From: Streptomyces macrolidinus
Lineage (GTDB): Bacteria; Actinomycetota; Actinomycetes; Streptomycetales; Streptomycetaceae
Length of the DNA: 64,000 bases
Direction: 5' to 3'
NCBI RefSeq assembly: GCF_023887685.1
Contig: NZ_JAMWMR010000013.1
Span: 1 to 64,000, forward strand
This document shows, piece by piece, positions 53,205 to 63,578 of the stretch. The notes under the pieces are model-generated. The model was not told where the DNA came from. It did no database searches and saw only the letters and a list, made by a program, of their open reading frames with translations. Position 1 is the first letter of the stretch. The number at the start of each line of letters is the position of its first letter. A program made the translations under genes and the position numbers.

Positions 53205-54865
53205 CAACCGCCCTCGCCACCCTCCCCGTGGTCCGGGACGGAGAACCGGTATGGACCTCGCGCGCCGGAGTGCCCTTCCCCGACCTCGTGCCCCGCGCCC
53301 GACGACAGGCCTGGGTGACGGCGGGCCTGTGCCCGGACGCCGATCTGTACACGCTGTTCACCGCCCGAGTCCGGGAACACCCGGACCGCGCCGCCGTGGT
53401 GGACGACACCGGGACGCTGTCCTACGCGGCCCTGGACGCCGAAGTCCGCCGTATCGCAGCCCTGTTCGCGCGGGCGGGCCTCGCGGGCGCGGGCGTGGTG
53501 GCGCTGCGGCTGCCCGATGGACGTGACGCGGTGGCCGCGGAACTCGCCGTGTACGCGATCGGCGCGGTGGCCCTTCCGCTCCCCCCGAGCACGGACGACC
53601 GTGACACCCGCGCCCTGCTCGCCCGCTCCCGAGCCCGCGGAGCGGTCCTCGCTTCGGCCCAGCAGGCTCAATCCGTAGCCGAACTCCCCGACCTGCACGC
53701 GGTGTTGGTACCCGGACCGGGCGAGGGACGCACGCTGGGTCTGCACACACCGCGGCCCCGGCACCCATGGCGGACCCGGCCGGTCGACCCGTACGGTCCC
53801 GCGCGCATCCTGGTGTCGTCCGGTTCCGAGACCGAGCCGAAGATGGTCGCCTACAGCCATCACGCCCTGGCCGGAGGCCGGGCCCGCTATGTGCGGTCGC
53901 TGCACCCGGACCCCGAGGTGCCGCCCCGCCATCTCGTCCTCGTCCCGCTGGCCTCCTCCTTCGGCTCCCTCGGCACACCGGTCACCCTCGCCGCCCTCGG
54001 CGGAACCCTCATCACGCCGTCGGCGTTCGACCCGGCGGGCGCGCTGCGGCTGATCGCCGAACACCGCCCCACGCATCTGTTCGCGGTGCCCACCATGCTG
54101 CGCCGGATCGCCGACCTTCCGGCCCGACCCGGCGAGGACACCTCGTCGTTGCGTGCCGTCGTCTCCAGCGGCGCCGCTCTGCCCCCGGCCGTCACACAGG
54201 CCTGCCGCCGACGCCTCGGCCGCCCGGTGGTGACCGTCTACGGTTCCTCGGACGGCGTGAACTGCCATACGGCGGGGGAGAGTCACCCGCCGGACGACAG
54301 TGTCGGCACCCCCGACCCGGCGGTCGCGAACATCCGGATCACCGGCCCCGACGGCACCCCACTGCCCCCCGGACACAGCGGCCAGATCGAGGCGTTGGGC
54401 CCGATGACACCCCTGTGCTACGTCAACTCACCGGACCTGGACGCTCGTTACCGCACCTCCGACGGCTGGGTCCGCACGGGCGACCTCGGCCGACTGGACG
54501 AGCACGGCCGACTGCACGTCCTCGGCCGCCTCAAGCGCATCGTCGTACGCGGCGGCCTCAACATCAGCCTCGCCGAGGTCGAACGCGAACTGAACAGCCA
54601 TCCCGCCGTCGCGGAGGCGGCGTGCGTCCCGGTGCCCGACCCGGACCTCGGCGAACGACTGTGCGCCTGCATCCGCCCGACCCCCGGCACCCCCGCCCCC
54701 ACACTGACCGACCTCACCACCCACCTGACAGCCCGCGGCCTGTCCCGCCGCAAACACCCCGAACACCTCCTGACGCTCACGGAGCTGCCCCTCGGCCCCA
54801 CGGGCAAGATCGCGTACCGGACCCTCACGACCCAGGCGACCCGGCACCTCGACCGGCGCCGTTGA
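53201..54865 (+). CDS. AMP-dependent acyl/aryl-acid ligase (ANL family), second
   Basis: The protein has 554 residues. The N-terminus resembles aryl-acid ligases of the DhbE/salicylate type. The phosphate loop reads 'SSGSETEPKMV', a variant of the usual TSGTTGxPK. 'YGSSDG', 'RTGDLGRLDEHGRLHVLGRLKRIVVRGG' and 'GPTGKIAYR' complete the family set. The odd loop suggests relaxed or changed nucleotide handling. It is the last gene of the operon and starts in an ATGA overlap with the CoA-transferase gene. Confidence 0.85.
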   Translation: MTTALATLPVVRDGEPVWTSRAGVPFPDLVPRARRQAWVTAGLCPDADLYTLFTARVREHPDRAAVVDDTGTLSYAALDAEVRRIAALFARAGLAGAGVVALRLPDGRDAVAAELAVYAIGAVALPLPPSTDDRDTRALLARSRARGAVLASAQQAQSVAELPDLHAVLVPGPGEGRTLGLHTPRPRHPWRTRPVDPYGPARILVSSGSETEPKMVAYSHHALAGGRARYVRSLHPDPEVPPRHLVLVPLASSFGSLGTPVTLAALGGTLITPSAFDPAGALRLIAEHRPTHLFAVPTMLRRIADLPARPGEDTSSLRAVVSSGAALPPAVTQACRRRLGRPVVTVYGSSDGVNCHTAGESHPPDDSVGTPDPAVANIRITGPDGTPLPPGHSGQIEALGPMTPLCYVNSPDLDARYRTSDGWVRTGDLGRLDEHGRLHVLGRLKRIVVRGGLNISLAEVERELNSHPAVAEAACVPVPDPDLGERLCACIRPTPGTPAPTLTDLTTHLTARGLSRRKHPEHLLTLTELPLGPTGKIAYRTLTTQATRHLDRRR

Positions 54866-55420
54866 CCGCGCTCGTCATCGTACGGCGCCGGGTTGGCTGT
54901 CAGTCGTTCACCGTCGCGTTGCCCGTTCGTCGCGGCAGGAGTAGCGGTCGACGTCGTCGGTGGCCCTTGACCGACGCAGTCCCGCGCGTCTGTCTCCCTG
55001 TCTCCAGCCGCACATGGACCGCGAACCGGACCGCTCCCTCGTGTCCGCCGAGCACTTGAGCAAGCGGGCTTCTCCGAGGACAGCAGGACTCAGCCCCTGA
55101 TCGTCCAGCCCTTGCCTCAGTGCTACGAGAACGGTGGATACACTCGGTTGCCCGGTGCGGAGGTGGCCGTCCGTGTGCACGACGACGCATGCGCCTCCGG
55201 CTTCGTCCAGGAGCCCGACTTCGAGGTGAAGGCCCCAACGGCCCCTGTCCCGGGTCAGGTTGCTTCGAGCCGCCGAGCGGCCACTGGGCGAGCCGCCGCG
55301 TACGGTACGGGAAGTCGTGTCGTGCGCGCGCCGCGAGGCCCGCGCCCACAAGGGGCTGTCCGCGAAGGCCACCTGAACACGCTTACGAAGGCGGACAGTT
55401 CACGAATCGAGGTACGGACC
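54866..55420. other. intergenic region, possibly a degenerate gene
   Basis: These 555 bases hold no gene I can support. A minus-strand frame of 154 codons (54908-55372) has some ordinary-looking stretches such as 'RGRWGLHLEVGLLDEAGG', which could be a decayed gene, but both its ends read as noise. No inverted terminal repeats are visible. Confidence 0.45.
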
Positions 55421-55906
55421 ATGGCAGTTGACGGTGACTGGCGCACGGATCGGATCGGAAGCGCGCTACGGGGCCAGAACCCCACTGTGCTACGGCGCTT
55501 GGACGCGGGGTTCGCGGTGATCGGCGATGTGCAGTTCCTGCCGGGCTACTCGGTGCTCCTGGTGGACGACCCCAAGGTGGAGAGACTGTCGGACCTGCCC
55601 AGGGGCAAGCGGCTGGCCTTCCTGTCCGACATGGATCGGCTCGGGGAAGCGGTCGAGCGGGCGTCCCAGCGCGGGGACTCGGCCTTCCGCCGGGTCAATC
55701 TGGAGATCCTGGGCAACACCGACGGGTTCCTGCACGCCCATGTATGGCCACGATTCGAGTGGGAGCCGGCCGAGTTGGTGGGCGGGCCGGTGTGGCGCTA
55801 TCCCCGCGACCGGTGGACGGACCAGCGGTACGCACTCGGCCCGCAGCACGACCGGCTGCGCCAGACGATCGGGGACGAGTTGGACCGGCTGCGTTCGGCG
55901 AGTTGA
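55421..55906 (+). CDS. HIT-family (histidine triad) nucleotide hydrolase/transferase-like protein
   Basis: The protein has 161 residues. The triad-like motif 'HAHVWPRFEWE' (HxHxxP) occurs near residue 105. 'SVLLVDDPKVERLSDLP' and 'FRRVNLEILGNTDGFLHAH' are typical of diadenosine-tetraphosphate-hydrolase-like HIT proteins. It probably hydrolyses nucleoside phosphoramidates or dinucleoside polyphosphates. GAGG nine bases upstream supports the ATG at 55421. No operon partner. Confidence 0.85.
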   Translation: MAVDGDWRTDRIGSALRGQNPTVLRRLDAGFAVIGDVQFLPGYSVLLVDDPKVERLSDLPRGKRLAFLSDMDRLGEAVERASQRGDSAFRRVNLEILGNTDGFLHAHVWPRFEWEPAELVGGPVWRYPRDRWTDQRYALGPQHDRLRQTIGDELDRLRSAS

Positions 55907-55957
55907 CGGGGCGCGGCTCGGCGGCTCCCGAGGCGGCTGTCGTTCCCGGCAGGGGCG

Positions 55958-56992
55958 TCAGCGCGCCACCGGCACCCTGAACCGTCGCCGGTACTCCGTC
56001 GGTGTCGTGTTCAGGCGGCGACGGAACGCCCGTACCAGGGTGTCCGTCGTGCCGAAACCGCAGACGGCGGCGATACGTTCCACCGTGGCGTCCGTGGACT
56101 CCAGTTCATGGCGGGCCTTCTCCACACGGACGGACTCGATGTAGGCGTGCGGGGTCATGCCCAGCTCGGTCTTGAAGAGCCGGGTCAGATGGCGGTCGCT
56201 GACGTGCGCGTACGCGGCGAGGCCGACGACCGTCAGCGGTTCGTCGAGGTGGCGCAGGATGTGGTGGCGCAGATCCTCGATACGGCGCGTGGTGGCGATC
56301 TGCTCCAACGGGACGCTGAACTGGCTCTGCCCGCTGGGGCGTTTGAGGTACATGACCAGTTGCCGGGCCACGCGCAGGGCAACCGCCTCACCGAGATCGT
56401 CGGCGATCAGGGCCAGGGACAGATCCAGGCAGGCGCTGATCCCGGCCCCGGTCCACACGTTGCCCTCGCGGACGAAGATCGGGTCCGCGTCCACCGTCAC
56501 CGCCGGGTGATCGGCGGCCAGTTGCTGCGCCGTCGACCAGTGCGTGGTGGCACGCTTGCCGTCGAGCAGCCCCGCCGCGGCGAGCAAGTGCGCGCCCACG
56601 CACACGGAAGCGATCCGGTGCGCACGAGCGGCGAGGACCTTCACCCACTCGACCAGTTCGGGGTCGACGAGAGGATGGACGCGGCGCTCGTCGTCGATCT
56701 CCACCGCGCCGGGCACCACGAGCGTATCGATGGCGCGCGCGGCGGCCTCCTCGAAGGTGAGGTCGGGCAGGACACGGACCCCGGCGCCGGTGGTGACGGG
56801 GTCCATGGCCTCGGCGGCGAGCAGGACCTGATAGCCCACGGCCTCCTCGGCCTCGCGCCCGGCGAGCGAGAACACCTCCGGTGGCCCGGTGACGTCGAGC
56901 AGATCGACGCCGTCGAAGAGCACGATGACGATGAGACGTCGGACGGAGTCCGGCACGGGTCCCCCAGGGGCGGTCAGCAGGTCGGTCGACAT
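55958..56992 (-). CDS. GlxA-type AraC-family transcriptional regulator
   Basis: The protein has 344 residues. An N-terminal DJ-1/PfpI-like domain (~20-190) carries the nucleophile-elbow Cys in 'ASVCVGAHLLAAAG'. A C-terminal AraC double helix-turn-helix (~235-340) has 'LAAYAHVSDRHLTRLFKTELGMTPHAYIE' and 'IAAVCGFGTTDTLVRAFRRR'. It is divergent from the isochorismatase-type gene across 120 bases, and very probably regulates it; this pairing is common. Confidence 0.9.
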   Translation of the reverse strand: MSTDLLTAPGGPVPDSVRRLIVIVLFDGVDLLDVTGPPEVFSLAGREAEEAVGYQVLLAAEAMDPVTTGAGVRVLPDLTFEEAAARAIDTLVVPGAVEIDDERRVHPLVDPELVEWVKVLAARAHRIASVCVGAHLLAAAGLLDGKRATTHWSTAQQLAADHPAVTVDADPIFVREGNVWTGAGISACLDLSLALIADDLGEAVALRVARQLVMYLKRPSGQSQFSVPLEQIATTRRIEDLRHHILRHLDEPLTVVGLAAYAHVSDRHLTRLFKTELGMTPHAYIESVRVEKARHELESTDATVERIAAVCGFGTTDTLVRAFRRRLNTTPTEYRRRFRVPVAR

Positions 56993-57112
56993 GTCGGTAT
57001 CTGCGGGTCGGACGTCATTGCCGACACCGCGACGGGGTCATAGCGTGACACACATGGCCCGACGGACCGCTCGGGCCGCGCTTCCCCCTCACATTCCGAA
57101 GGTGGTACACCC

Positions 57113-57697
57113 ATGTCCCGAACCACGCTGCGCGAACTCAACGGCTTCGACCAGACGCCCGCGAAGCTGGCCGACTCGACGCTGATCCTGATCGACATGC
57201 AGAACACCTACACCCAGGGCGTCATGGAACTCGACGGCTGGGAGCAGTCCCTCGACGCCGCCGCGCACCTGCTGACCAGGGCCCGCCAGGAAGGCGCGAA
57301 GGTCGTGCACGTCATCAATGACGGCGGCGAGGGCACCCCGTACGACATCCGTGCCGAGATCGGCCGGATCCACCCGAAGGTCGCGCCGGTCGACGGCGAG
57401 CCGGTCGTCGTCAAGCAGGTCCCGAACGCGTTCGTCGACACTGACCTGGCCACCCACCTCAGTGAGGGCCAGGACGTCGTCATCGTGGGCTGGATGACGC
57501 ACATGTGCGTGGCGTTCACCGCGCAGGGCGCGTTCCTGGGCGGCTACCGCCCCACCGTCGTCGCCGATGCCTGCGCGACCCGCTCGCTCCCGGTCACGGG
57601 CACGGACGTCCCGGCCGACCAGGTGCACCGCAGCGCCCTTGCCACCATCGGCGACCTCTACGGCGTCGTCGTCGAGTCCCAGAAGGAGATCCGCTGA
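57113..57697 (+). CDS. isochorismatase-family cysteine hydrolase
   Basis: The protein has 194 residues. The family catalytic triad is complete: Asp28 in 'LILIDMQNTY', Lys101 in 'VVKQVPNAF' and Cys132 in 'THMCVAF'. Such enzymes hydrolyse amides (nicotinamide, N-carbamoyl compounds) or isochorismate; the intact Cys points to an amidase-type hydrolase. GGTGGTAC stands before the ATG. It is expected to be controlled by the divergent GlxA-type regulator. Confidence 0.9.
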   Translation: MSRTTLRELNGFDQTPAKLADSTLILIDMQNTYTQGVMELDGWEQSLDAAAHLLTRARQEGAKVVHVINDGGEGTPYDIRAEIGRIHPKVAPVDGEPVVVKQVPNAFVDTDLATHLSEGQDVVIVGWMTHMCVAFTAQGAFLGGYRPTVVADACATRSLPVTGTDVPADQVHRSALATIGDLYGVVVESQKEIR

Positions 57698-57759
57698 GGA
57701 AGCCTCGGCGTCGTTCCCGCCCACCGCGCATCAGTACGGTGTCGGGCCCTCCCCGAGGG

Positions 57760-58515
57760 TCACGGCATGCCGTGCAGACCGTGGGCGGGGCTGGCGTTGA
57801 TGAACCGGTGGTCCTTGCATTTCGCGGTGAAGGGCGCGAACTTCTCGGTGGGGTGCGCGGCGTTGAAGGTGTAGGTGCCGTTCGGCACGTTGGTCCACAT
57901 CACGCCGCCGTCAGTGGAGGTCTGTGACAAGGAGATGTCGGGCAGCACGTGGTCGTTGAAGTAGAGCGGCTTCGGCAGCGCGGGGGAGGCCGAGGCGGTG
58001 GAGCCGGGGACACCGTGCGGGACGAAGCCCACCAACTCCTCGAAGGTCATGCCGACCGCGCGCTTGTCCACGACCGTGGAGACGATCACGCAGCCGTCTT
58101 CGAACGGGTCCTTCCACTGCTGGGCGGCGACGAGCGCCCACAGCCCGGCGGTGGTCGCGAGATCCGGTGTCTGGAGGAAGATGTCGGGGACGTCCTGCCG
58201 CACGTTCTGGAACGTCTGCGTGTACATGGGGTACCAGCCGACTTTGGTGACATGCACGGTGGCATCGGAGCCGGCCGGGACATCGAGGGACCACCGGCCG
58301 TTGCCGTCCGTCTCCACCGCGGCGCCCGTCTCCTCGACAGCGACGCGGGCCTGGGGGATGGGCTTGCCCGTGGTGAAGTTGTAGGCGACCCCGCCCAACG
58401 TGACCGACGACGGCTCCGCGGCGGAGGCAGGCCCCGCCAGGGACGCCGCGGCGAGCAGGCCGGCGGCCAGGACCAGTGCGCCTGAGTTCGCTTGTCTCGC
58501 TCTCTTCGTGCGCAT
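57760..58515 (-). CDS. secreted protein with carboxypeptidase-regulatory-like domain
   Basis: The protein has 251 residues. A signal peptide ends at about 'GPASAAEP' (residue ~33). Next comes a small beta-sandwich of the carboxypeptidase-regulatory/Cna-B type: 'VAYNFTTGKPIPQARVAVEETGA' then 'TDGNGRWSLDVPAGSD'. The C-terminal ~120 residues, with 'VPHGVPGSTASASPALPKPLYFNDHVLPD', are not recognised. It should be extracellular, perhaps a binding protein. It converges with the isochorismatase-type gene. Confidence 0.72.
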   Translation of the reverse strand: MRTKRARQANSGALVLAAGLLAAASLAGPASAAEPSSVTLGGVAYNFTTGKPIPQARVAVEETGAAVETDGNGRWSLDVPAGSDATVHVTKVGWYPMYTQTFQNVRQDVPDIFLQTPDLATTAGLWALVAAQQWKDPFEDGCVIVSTVVDKRAVGMTFEELVGFVPHGVPGSTASASPALPKPLYFNDHVLPDISLSQTSTDGGVMWTNVPNGTYTFNAAHPTEKFAPFTAKCKDHRFINASPAHGLHGMP

Positions 58516-58751
58516 GTGTCTCCCTCTTCTCCTGGGGATTCGTCGCGAGTAAAGGGGAGCGTCGATGAGGCGTCAACCGCTTGCGCACCCTTTGGAACGG
58601 AGGCGTACGAAGGCCGAGGTCTTGGTGAGAACGCGACGGCGGGCCCAGGCCGACCAGGCATCGCCCCCAGCCTCGCCCACCGGCCACGGCCACGGCGGCT
58701 GCTGCGGACGGTCTGTTGACCCGCGCCGACGCCCTCGGCAGACTACCCGCC

Positions 58752-59762
58752 ATGTCCACCCCTCACCGCCTGGTCGAGGACGGCATACGCCACTGGGGTC
58801 GCCTGCCGGACCGTCCCGCCGTCGCCAACCCCCTCGACGCGTACACCGGCCTCACCCGCCGTCTGAAGAGCCTGCGCCTGAAGGAGTGGGTCGGCTTCAC
58901 GCTGCTGCACCCCGACTGGTACTCCTCCCTGATCATTCAGGACGCGCACTACCTCGCCAGCTCCGAGATCTACGCCTACGACCGGGCGCGCGGCACGCTC
59001 CATCAGCACGCGGCCACCGCGTCCGGCGGCAGCCCCACGCTCCCCGCCGAACTCCTGGACAGCGCCTGCCACTTCGAGCGTGACGGCCACCGGATCGCGT
59101 ACACGTTCTCCCGCGCGTCCGCGCGGCACCGGATCGAAGTCGGCATCGCCGCGACACCGAAGGCCCCGGCCATCCGCGGCTGTCTCGAACTCGACGCCGA
59201 GGCGGCCACCTCTCCGCTCTCGGTGAGTTCCCGGCTGCCGGGCGGAAGCATGTACACCCACAAGGCCGCCTTCCCCGCCTCCGGTGCGCTTCGCGTCGGG
59301 GACACCGAGATCACCTTCGACGCGACGCGCGACCTCGCGATACTCGACGAGCACCGCTCCCTGCTGCCGTACCGGACCACCTGGCTCTGGGGCACCTTTG
59401 CGACTTCGACCGGTGCGGGCCCGGTCGTCGGTGCCAACTTCGCTGCACGGCCCGAACTGCCCGGCGAGCCCGAGGAGTCCTGCCTGTGGACCCCGAGCGG
59501 ATGCGAGCCCTTGAGCGACATCGTCTTCGAGCCCGCGTCCGTCGCTCCGTCGGCCGCCTGGCGCATCGCCTCCCAAGACGGCCGTATCGACGTCGTCTTC
59601 GAGCCGGAAGGCCGCAAACAGGTGAAGCACGACCTCGGCCTCTTCGCCGTCGACTACTTCCAACTCTTCGGGCACTACCGTGGCGTACTCCGCGGCGCCC
59701 AGGGCGACTTCGAGATCAAGGACGTGCACGGGGTCTGCGAGAGCATGAAGGCCCGCCTGTAG
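58752..59762 (+). CDS. DUF2804 family protein
   Basis: The protein has 336 residues. 'LKEWVGFTLLHPDWYSSLIIQDAHYLASSEIYAYD', broken across a beta-rich start, and the later 'MYTHKAAFPASGALRVGD' and 'NFAARP' segments fit the DUF2804 beta-barrel family, related to lipocalin-like AttH proteins. The function is unknown. I chose the ATG at 58752; an ATG in the same frame 36 bases upstream is less likely. Confidence 0.78.
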   Translation: MSTPHRLVEDGIRHWGRLPDRPAVANPLDAYTGLTRRLKSLRLKEWVGFTLLHPDWYSSLIIQDAHYLASSEIYAYDRARGTLHQHAATASGGSPTLPAELLDSACHFERDGHRIAYTFSRASARHRIEVGIAATPKAPAIRGCLELDAEAATSPLSVSSRLPGGSMYTHKAAFPASGALRVGDTEITFDATRDLAILDEHRSLLPYRTTWLWGTFATSTGAGPVVGANFAARPELPGEPEESCLWTPSGCEPLSDIVFEPASVAPSAAWRIASQDGRIDVVFEPEGRKQVKHDLGLFAVDYFQLFGHYRGVLRGAQGDFEIKDVHGVCESMKARL

Positions 59763-59766
59763 ACCG

Positions 59767-59810
59767 GGTACGTACGACCATGCGCGCGCAGGTACGTACG
59801 ACCACGCGCG
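59767..59810. repeat. 20-bp direct repeat in intergenic DNA
   Basis: GGTACGTACGACCATGCGCG (59767-59786) recurs with one change at 59791-59810. Each copy contains the palindrome GTACGTAC. It lies between the DUF2804 gene and the HAD phosphatase gene. Confidence 0.8.
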
Positions 59811-59880
59811 GAGCGCGGTGACAGAAGCCACGGTTGCGAACCCTCAACACACCCCGGACGTTGATGTACGGTCCACTCAC

Positions 59881-61179
<1,299 letters not shown>

Positions 61180-61192
61180 GCCGAAGCCGTAC

Positions 61193-61243
61193 GGCCCTGG
61201 GGCCCCGTCCCACCGAACACCGGTAGGACGGTGCCCCACGGCC
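61193..61243 (+). terminator. terminator hairpin after secreted phosphatase
   Basis: Arms at 61193-61210 and 61226-61243 pair at 16 of 18 positions around a 15-nt loop, 13 bases after the stop codon. Confidence 0.7.
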
Positions 61244-61312
61244 GAACCGCGCCTCCGGCCAGGCTGCGTGACACCGCCCGAACTCGCCTTCTACCAGGCG
61301 CTGTCGAGCCCC

Positions 61313-61891
61313 TCACGGTGAGACGGGGTCTGCTCCGCCGTTGTGATGGCACCAGGTGTACAACGTCACCTGGCGGCCCTTGGCCTCACGCGTGACAGGT
61401 TCATCGTCGGTGAGCCGGAAGCCGGTTGCGCGTGCGACAGCCATGCTCGGTGCGTTCCGCGCTTCGATGCGCAGCAGTACGCGCCGTGCCCCCAGGTGCC
61501 GATGGGCGTAGTCCGTCGCGAGCTTGACGGCCCGTGAGGCCAGGCCCTGGCGGCGGTGTCGACTGCCGACGGCGTAGGCCAACTCGATGTCGCGCACGTC
61601 GACTCGGCAGCGGAAGAGGTACACCTCACCCCGCGGCTGCTCACCGTCGGTGGTGATCGCCAACTGCGCCTTCGTACGACCTTCCGCACGCCCCTCGCGA
61701 GCCTTGGCCAGGTATTCACCCGCAGCCGTGGAGTCGAACGGAGAGGGCACCGGCGTCCACCGGTCGATCTCGGGATCGTCGTAGACCTCGACCAGCGCCG
61801 ACAGGTCGGCCTCGGTCCACTCTCTCAGCAGCAACCCGTCTCCCGACAACCGAATGCTCGGCGGCAGCACGATCTCACGTTGGCTCGGCAT
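61313..61891 (-). CDS. GNAT-family N-acetyltransferase (RimJ/RimL-like)
   Basis: The protein has 192 residues. The acetyl-CoA-binding motif A reads 'YAVGSRHRRQGLASRAVKL' and motif B 'LRIEARNAPSMAVARATGFRL', typical of ribosomal-protein-type acetyltransferases. 'LLLREWTEADLSALVEVYDDPEIDRW' is the usual N-terminal strand. The acceptor is unknown. AGGA nine bases upstream supports the ATG at 61891; the longer open frame above it is an artefact. Confidence 0.88.
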   Translation of the reverse strand: MPSQREIVLPPSIRLSGDGLLLREWTEADLSALVEVYDDPEIDRWTPVPSPFDSTAAGEYLAKAREGRAEGRTKAQLAITTDGEQPRGEVYLFRCRVDVRDIELAYAVGSRHRRQGLASRAVKLATDYAHRHLGARRVLLRIEARNAPSMAVARATGFRLTDDEPVTREAKGRQVTLYTWCHHNGGADPVSP

Positions 61892-62003
61892 GTGTCCGAT
61901 CCTGCCCCGCCCGAGAACTGGACGCCAGAGCCGACCCCCCTCCGGCAGAGGGGGTGCGCCCCCTGGGCGGCGACGATTCGTTCGGTGCCCGAGTCGGCCG
62001 ATA

Positions 62004-62027
62004 GGGTGCGGGGTCACGACCGCACCC
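62004..62027 (+). promoter_or_regulatory. hairpin in the IMP dehydrogenase leader region
   Basis: GGGTGCGG and CCGCACCC form a perfect 8-bp stem with an 8-nt loop, about 150 bases before the IMPDH start. A second hairpin (61936-61954) lies closer to the divergent GNAT gene. Their role is unknown. Confidence 0.4.
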
Positions 62028-62174
62028 GTTCGATCCACGGGCCGGTCAGGGCTCTGCCGCGGCTCGTGGCACCTCCACGGCTGCCGCGCTGATCTCTGCC
62101 TGCCCGGGCCCTGGAACACGGGGGCGATCCTCACGGCGGGGCAGTCGGCCCGGCCGACGGGTCAGGAGGAACGA

Positions 62175-63428
62175 GTGGCACAGATCATCGCCGAGGTCTC
62201 ACGGACGTTCAACGAGTTCCTGCTCTTGCCGAACCGGACCCGGCCCGACTGCTCGGCTGCCACGGTCGACCTGCGCACGCCCCTGGTGCGGCACACCGTG
62301 GGCGAGACGTCGGCGATCGAGCTGCGGTCCCCCTTCACTTCGGCGATCATGCAGGCCGTCAGCACCCCCGCTCTCGCGATCGCGCTCGCACGCAACGGCG
62401 GTCTCAGCTTCCTGCACCATAACCAGCCGATCCAGGACCAGGTCGCGGCGGTCCGCCAGGTGAAGAACACCACCCTGTCCGAGGCCGACGCGCGACTGTG
62501 GGACGAACGGCTGGACCGCCTCCCGGTGCCGGATGCCGAGGATCACCTGGAGCATCCGGTGTTCCGTTCCGGCTCCACGGACAACAAGCGCTTCCCGAAC
62601 CCACTCGTGGACGCCGCCCAACGCCTGCGCGTGGGCGCGGGCATCAACACCCACGACTACCAGGAGCGCGTCCCGGCCCTGCTGGCGGCGGGCGCGGACG
62701 CGCTGTGCTTCGACTCCTCCGACGGCTACGGCGACTGGCAGGCGCAGGCGCTGACCTGGGTGAAGAAGCACTACCCGGAGATCCCGGTCGGCGGTGGCAA
62801 CGTGGTCGACGGCGAGGCGTTCACCTTCCTCGCCGAGGCGGGGGCGGACTTCGTCAAGGTCGGGGTCGGCGGCGGCTCCATCTGCATCACCCGCGATCAG
62901 AAGGGCATCGGCCGCGGCCAGGCCAGCGCCGTGCTCGACGTCGCGGCAGCCCGGGACGCCTTCCGCGAACGTACCGGCGAGTACGTGCCGATCTGCTCAG
63001 ACGGCGGGCTGGTGCACGACTACCACGTGGCGCTGGCCCTGGCGATGGGCGCCGACTTCGTCATGATGGGACGCTACTTCGCCCGCTTCGACCAGGCGGC
63101 CGGCGCGAAGCTGCCCACCCGCGACGGCTTCGTCAAGGAGTACTGGGGCGAGGGCTCGAACCGGGCCCGCAACTGGCAGCGCTACGGCCAGGGAGGCCGG
63201 GAACTGGTCTTCGAGGAAGGCGTGGACGGCTACGTCCCCTACGCGGGCGACCTCGACGAAGGGCTCGCCCTGACCACCACCAAGCTGAGGACCACCATGG
63301 TCTCCTGCGGCTCCACCACCCTGCCGGAGTTCCGGTCCACGGCCCGGTTGACCCTGGTATCGGAGCAGAGCTTCCAGGAGAGCCACGCCAGCGTCACCCT
63401 GCGGGACACCCCGACACCGGTCCGCTAG
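62175..63428 (+). CDS. IMP dehydrogenase/GMP reductase family protein without CBS domains
   Basis: The protein has 417 residues. The catalytic loop is 'GGGSICITRDQKGIGRGQ' with Cys237; 'RVGAGIN', 'VVDGEAF' and 'MMGRYFARF' complete the barrel, and 'NWQRYGQGG' resembles the flap. Where normal IMPDH has a CBS pair there are only ~45 residues, so the regulatory domain is missing. It converts IMP to XMP, or GMP to IMP if it is a reductase; the sequence favours IMPDH. An ideal AGGAGG site fixes the GTG start at 62175. Streptomyces already has housekeeping IMPDH, so this is likely an extra copy. Confidence 0.85.
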   Translation: MAQIIAEVSRTFNEFLLLPNRTRPDCSAATVDLRTPLVRHTVGETSAIELRSPFTSAIMQAVSTPALAIALARNGGLSFLHHNQPIQDQVAAVRQVKNTTLSEADARLWDERLDRLPVPDAEDHLEHPVFRSGSTDNKRFPNPLVDAAQRLRVGAGINTHDYQERVPALLAAGADALCFDSSDGYGDWQAQALTWVKKHYPEIPVGGGNVVDGEAFTFLAEAGADFVKVGVGGGSICITRDQKGIGRGQASAVLDVAAARDAFRERTGEYVPICSDGGLVHDYHVALALAMGADFVMMGRYFARFDQAAGAKLPTRDGFVKEYWGEGSNRARNWQRYGQGGRELVFEEGVDGYVPYAGDLDEGLALTTTKLRTTMVSCGSTTLPEFRSTARLTLVSEQSFQESHASVTLRDTPTPVR

Positions 63429-63578
63429 TCACTTCCTGGGGTGCCGGTAGAAGGTCTCGTCGGCCGTCCGCTGCTTCCTTAGGGTGGAATGAGAGCGGGA
63501 AGGGGAAGCGTTCCTGGAATTCGGGTACCCCTATCTACTAGTGCCTGATCATCAAGGAAGCCCTGAGGTAGCGCCGCT

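Noticed and set aside
54908..55372. Transposase or insertion-sequence remnant
   Set aside because: No DDE motif, terminal inverted repeat or target duplication is visible; the frame may be chance.
62000..62050. tRNA-like T-loop sequence (GTTCGATCC) upstream of IMPDH
   Set aside because: No acceptor, D-arm or anticodon stem can be built around it; the surrounding bases form a different simple hairpin.
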